Below, in pieces: positions 41,179-42,759 of a stretch of 42,759 nucleotides of DNA (its first letter is position 1; every line of letters starts with the position of its first letter). Both the position numbers and the translations under genes were made by a program. The stretch is taken from the NCBI GenBank assembly GCA_032251315.1, contig JAVVEE010000014.1:1-42759 (forward strand), read 5' to 3'. The DNA is from LH-M37 sp032251315. GTDB taxonomy: Bacteria > Pseudomonadota > Gammaproteobacteria > SZUA-229. The notes under the pieces are model-generated. The model was not told where the DNA came from. It saw only the letters and a program-made list of their open reading frames with translations, and did no database searches.

Positions 41179-42759
41179 ATGAATACAAACAAAACACTTT
41201 TGTCACTGGCAATTGCGTCAATTATTGCTGGTGCAGCAGGTTGTAGCAGTGATAGCACAACAGCAGTAGCACCTGTAGCACCTGGCGGCGCCACTACAGG
41301 TAGCCTGACTTTAACCAACGACAATATATATACGCTTGCCGCAGGTTTTCCAGGTACATTTATTGGTAACGGTGAAGTTGCAGGTGCAACCGCTGATTCC
41401 GCGCACGCTATTACCGTAAACGTAGAGCCGGGCACCCTTATTTTAGGCAGTGCGCAGGAAGCGCTGATTACTACACGTGGCTCTAAAATCAACATCAACG
41501 GTACCGACGCCGATCCAGTCGTAATGGCTTCAAGAAAATGGTTCAGTAACTGGGCATTAAGTACTGCGTATGCCGATACAGATTACAACGGCGTTAATGA
41601 TGTTGGTGCTAATGGCATAGGCGAGTGGGCCGGTCTGGCGCTGATGGGTTTTGCGACATCAAATGAAGGCGTGGATGTCATCGCCGAAGGCGGCATTGGT
41701 ACATATGCTGGAACCGATGATACCGACAGCAGCGGCAGCATCAGCCATGTTGTAATTCGTGGTGCGGGTAACGACCTTGATGGCAACGGTAACGAACTAA
41801 ACGGCTTCACCTTGTTCGGTGTAGGTTCAGGCACATCCATTGATCACATTCAGGTTCACCGTGGCCTTGATGATGGTATCGAGCACTTTGGTTCAGCCGA
41901 TCACATCAGCCACTTTGTATTAACAGATAACCAGGACGACAGCTTTGACTGGGGCCAGGGTTACACAGGCTCAGCACAGTTCGGCCTGATCAAGCACTCC
42001 AACGACTCAACAGCTGACCGCATGATCGAAGCGGATAACGATAAAGCAAATCCGGATGCTACACCGGTTTCACGTCCAACACTGGCTAACATCACCATGA
42101 TTTCCGGTACAGGTGTTCTGAATAAGAGTCTCGTTGCTTCGGAAGGTGCGCTAATGCGTCGTGGTACAGGCTTCAACCTGTTCAACACAGTCATTTCACA
42201 GGATAGAGCCAAAGAGTGTATAGAAATCGATGGCGATGCAACCTTTACTGAAGTTGCTGTTGGTGCGACAGGTGCTGTTACCGGCCAGACTGATAATGGC
42301 AAGGCGATCAATGTTGTTCTTAACTGTAATAATAAGACACTGGCTGATGATGACACCGATTCGGATTCACCTTCAGTACCAATTGCCTTTAATGACACCG
42401 ATATCATTACCTGGTTCGATGCGGGTGCGAACAACGTCCGCTCAAACATCGACCTCGGCTTCGATGCAAGCAATGCAGCTACTGTACCCGCAGTAACTGG
42501 TCTGCAGGATCCCGCTTTCTCATTGACCACAGCGATGGGTGGCACACTGGCTGATAAATTTTTAGAAACCGACTACATCGGTGCCTTCCCTCAGGACAGC
42601 GTGAACAACTGGACTGCGGACTGGACAATCAATGTAAATGGTAATGTCACTGTATGGGAGCCGGCAACAGGTGGAACCCTCGCCGGTGCCGTACCAGTCG
42701 GTGACAAAGCTTGTCCTGCAGGCACTACATTCATCGAAACAGTAGACCTGCCGAATGCC
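41179..42759 (+). CDS. Secreted lipoprotein with repetitive beta-helix-like sequence (partial)
   Basis: The frame is open from the ATG (GGAG upstream) to the window end, 527 residues, with no stop, so the C-terminus is missing. The lipobox is AAGC (Cys22) in LAIASIIAGAAGCSSDSTT. Most of the rest has short turns rich in Gly, Asp and Asn: ISHVVIRGAGND, SIDHIQVHRGLDDGIEHFGS, FVLTDNQDDSFDWGQGYTGS. This resembles right-handed beta-helix lipoproteins found beside TonB receptors in marine gammaproteobacteria and Bacteroidetes. It may bind a ligand at the cell surface for the receptor (inference); no catalytic motif is clear. Confidence 0.8.
   Translation, partial: MNTNKTLLSLAIASIIAGAAGCSSDSTTAVAPVAPGGATTGSLTLTNDNIYTLAAGFPGTFIGNGEVAGATADSAHAITVNVEPGTLILGSAQEALITTRGSKININGTDADPVVMASRKWFSNWALSTAYADTDYNGVNDVGANGIGEWAGLALMGFATSNEGVDVIAEGGIGTYAGTDDTDSSGSISHVVIRGAGNDLDGNGNELNGFTLFGVGSGTSIDHIQVHRGLDDGIEHFGSADHISHFVLTDNQDDSFDWGQGYTGSAQFGLIKHSNDSTADRMIEADNDKANPDATPVSRPTLANITMISGTGVLNKSLVASEGALMRRGTGFNLFNTVISQDRAKECIEIDGDATFTEVAVGATGAVTGQTDNGKAINVVLNCNNKTLADDDTDSDSPSVPIAFNDTDIITWFDAGANNVRSNIDLGFDASNAATVPAVTGLQDPAFSLTTAMGGTLADKFLETDYIGAFPQDSVNNWTADWTINVNGNVTVWEPATGGTLAGAVPVGDKACPAGTTFIETVDLPNA

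Overview
This is a 42.8 kb piece of a gammaproteobacterial chromosome, probably a draft or metagenome scaffold: it carries two N runs of exactly 99 bases, which look like fixed-size placeholders. The gammaproteobacterial assignment rests on the gene set (PldA outer-membrane phospholipase, SlyD-type PPIase, YqhA, YfaZ, YihY/BrkB, EF-G2, FadD, TrxC, HopJ and a TonB2-type operon). I cannot name the genus. I see no rRNA, tRNA, CRISPR array, phage block or transposase gene.

Layout. Positions 1-4655 hold the end of pldA, then a large CheB-CheR-PAS fusion (broken by a gap) followed by a PAS histidine kinase. 4966-6302 is a decayed MASE3-PAS sensor gene on the minus strand. 6755-8762 (minus) holds a CheW-domain protein with an unusual C-terminal membrane anchor and an M48 lipoprotein protease. 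9166-11105 holds two small genes of little-known function around a MITE-like element, the start of an SLC13 permease cut off by the second gap, and an EncFtn-type encapsulated-ferritin protein without an encapsulin. 11229-14887 contains a SET-domain protein, SlyD, YqhA, a small unknown protein, and an overlapping GT2/thioredoxin-HEAT gene pair. 15027-18652 is a redox and housekeeping group (double-CxxC periplasmic thioredoxin-like protein, YihY, MsrA, uracil-DNA glycosylase). 18839-25017 holds EF-G2 with its own terminator, a CPA2 antiporter, a GGDEF protein, a CheY-like regulator and TrxC. 25133-31513 is ordinary metabolism and transport (SpmAB-like, FadD, CDF exporter, J-domain protein, four small genes ending in HopJ). 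31559-32502 is a second broken sensor gene (kinase-receiver), truncated beside a short tandem repeat.

The most coherent system is at 32754-42759: an array of 11-bp-spaced PhoB-box-like repeats, then DUF3450, a long TolQ/ExbB-like (TtpC-type) protein, ExbB, ExbD, TonB, a TPR protein, a carboxypeptidase-regulatory-domain TonB-dependent receptor, and a lipoprotein with a beta-helix-like repetitive sequence that runs off the window. This looks like a dedicated TonB energy-transducing complex with its own receptor and a surface or periplasmic lipoprotein partner. The promoter suggests control by phosphate limitation, which would point to a phosphorus-containing substrate; that last step is inference.

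Intergenic spaces carry several repeat families: two copies of a perfect palindrome with compensatory base changes, a 22-bp GC-rich repeat found three times, a MITE-like element, and a 7-bp tandem repeat. Two sensor-kinase-type genes are decaying, one of them with its breakpoint beside repeats.
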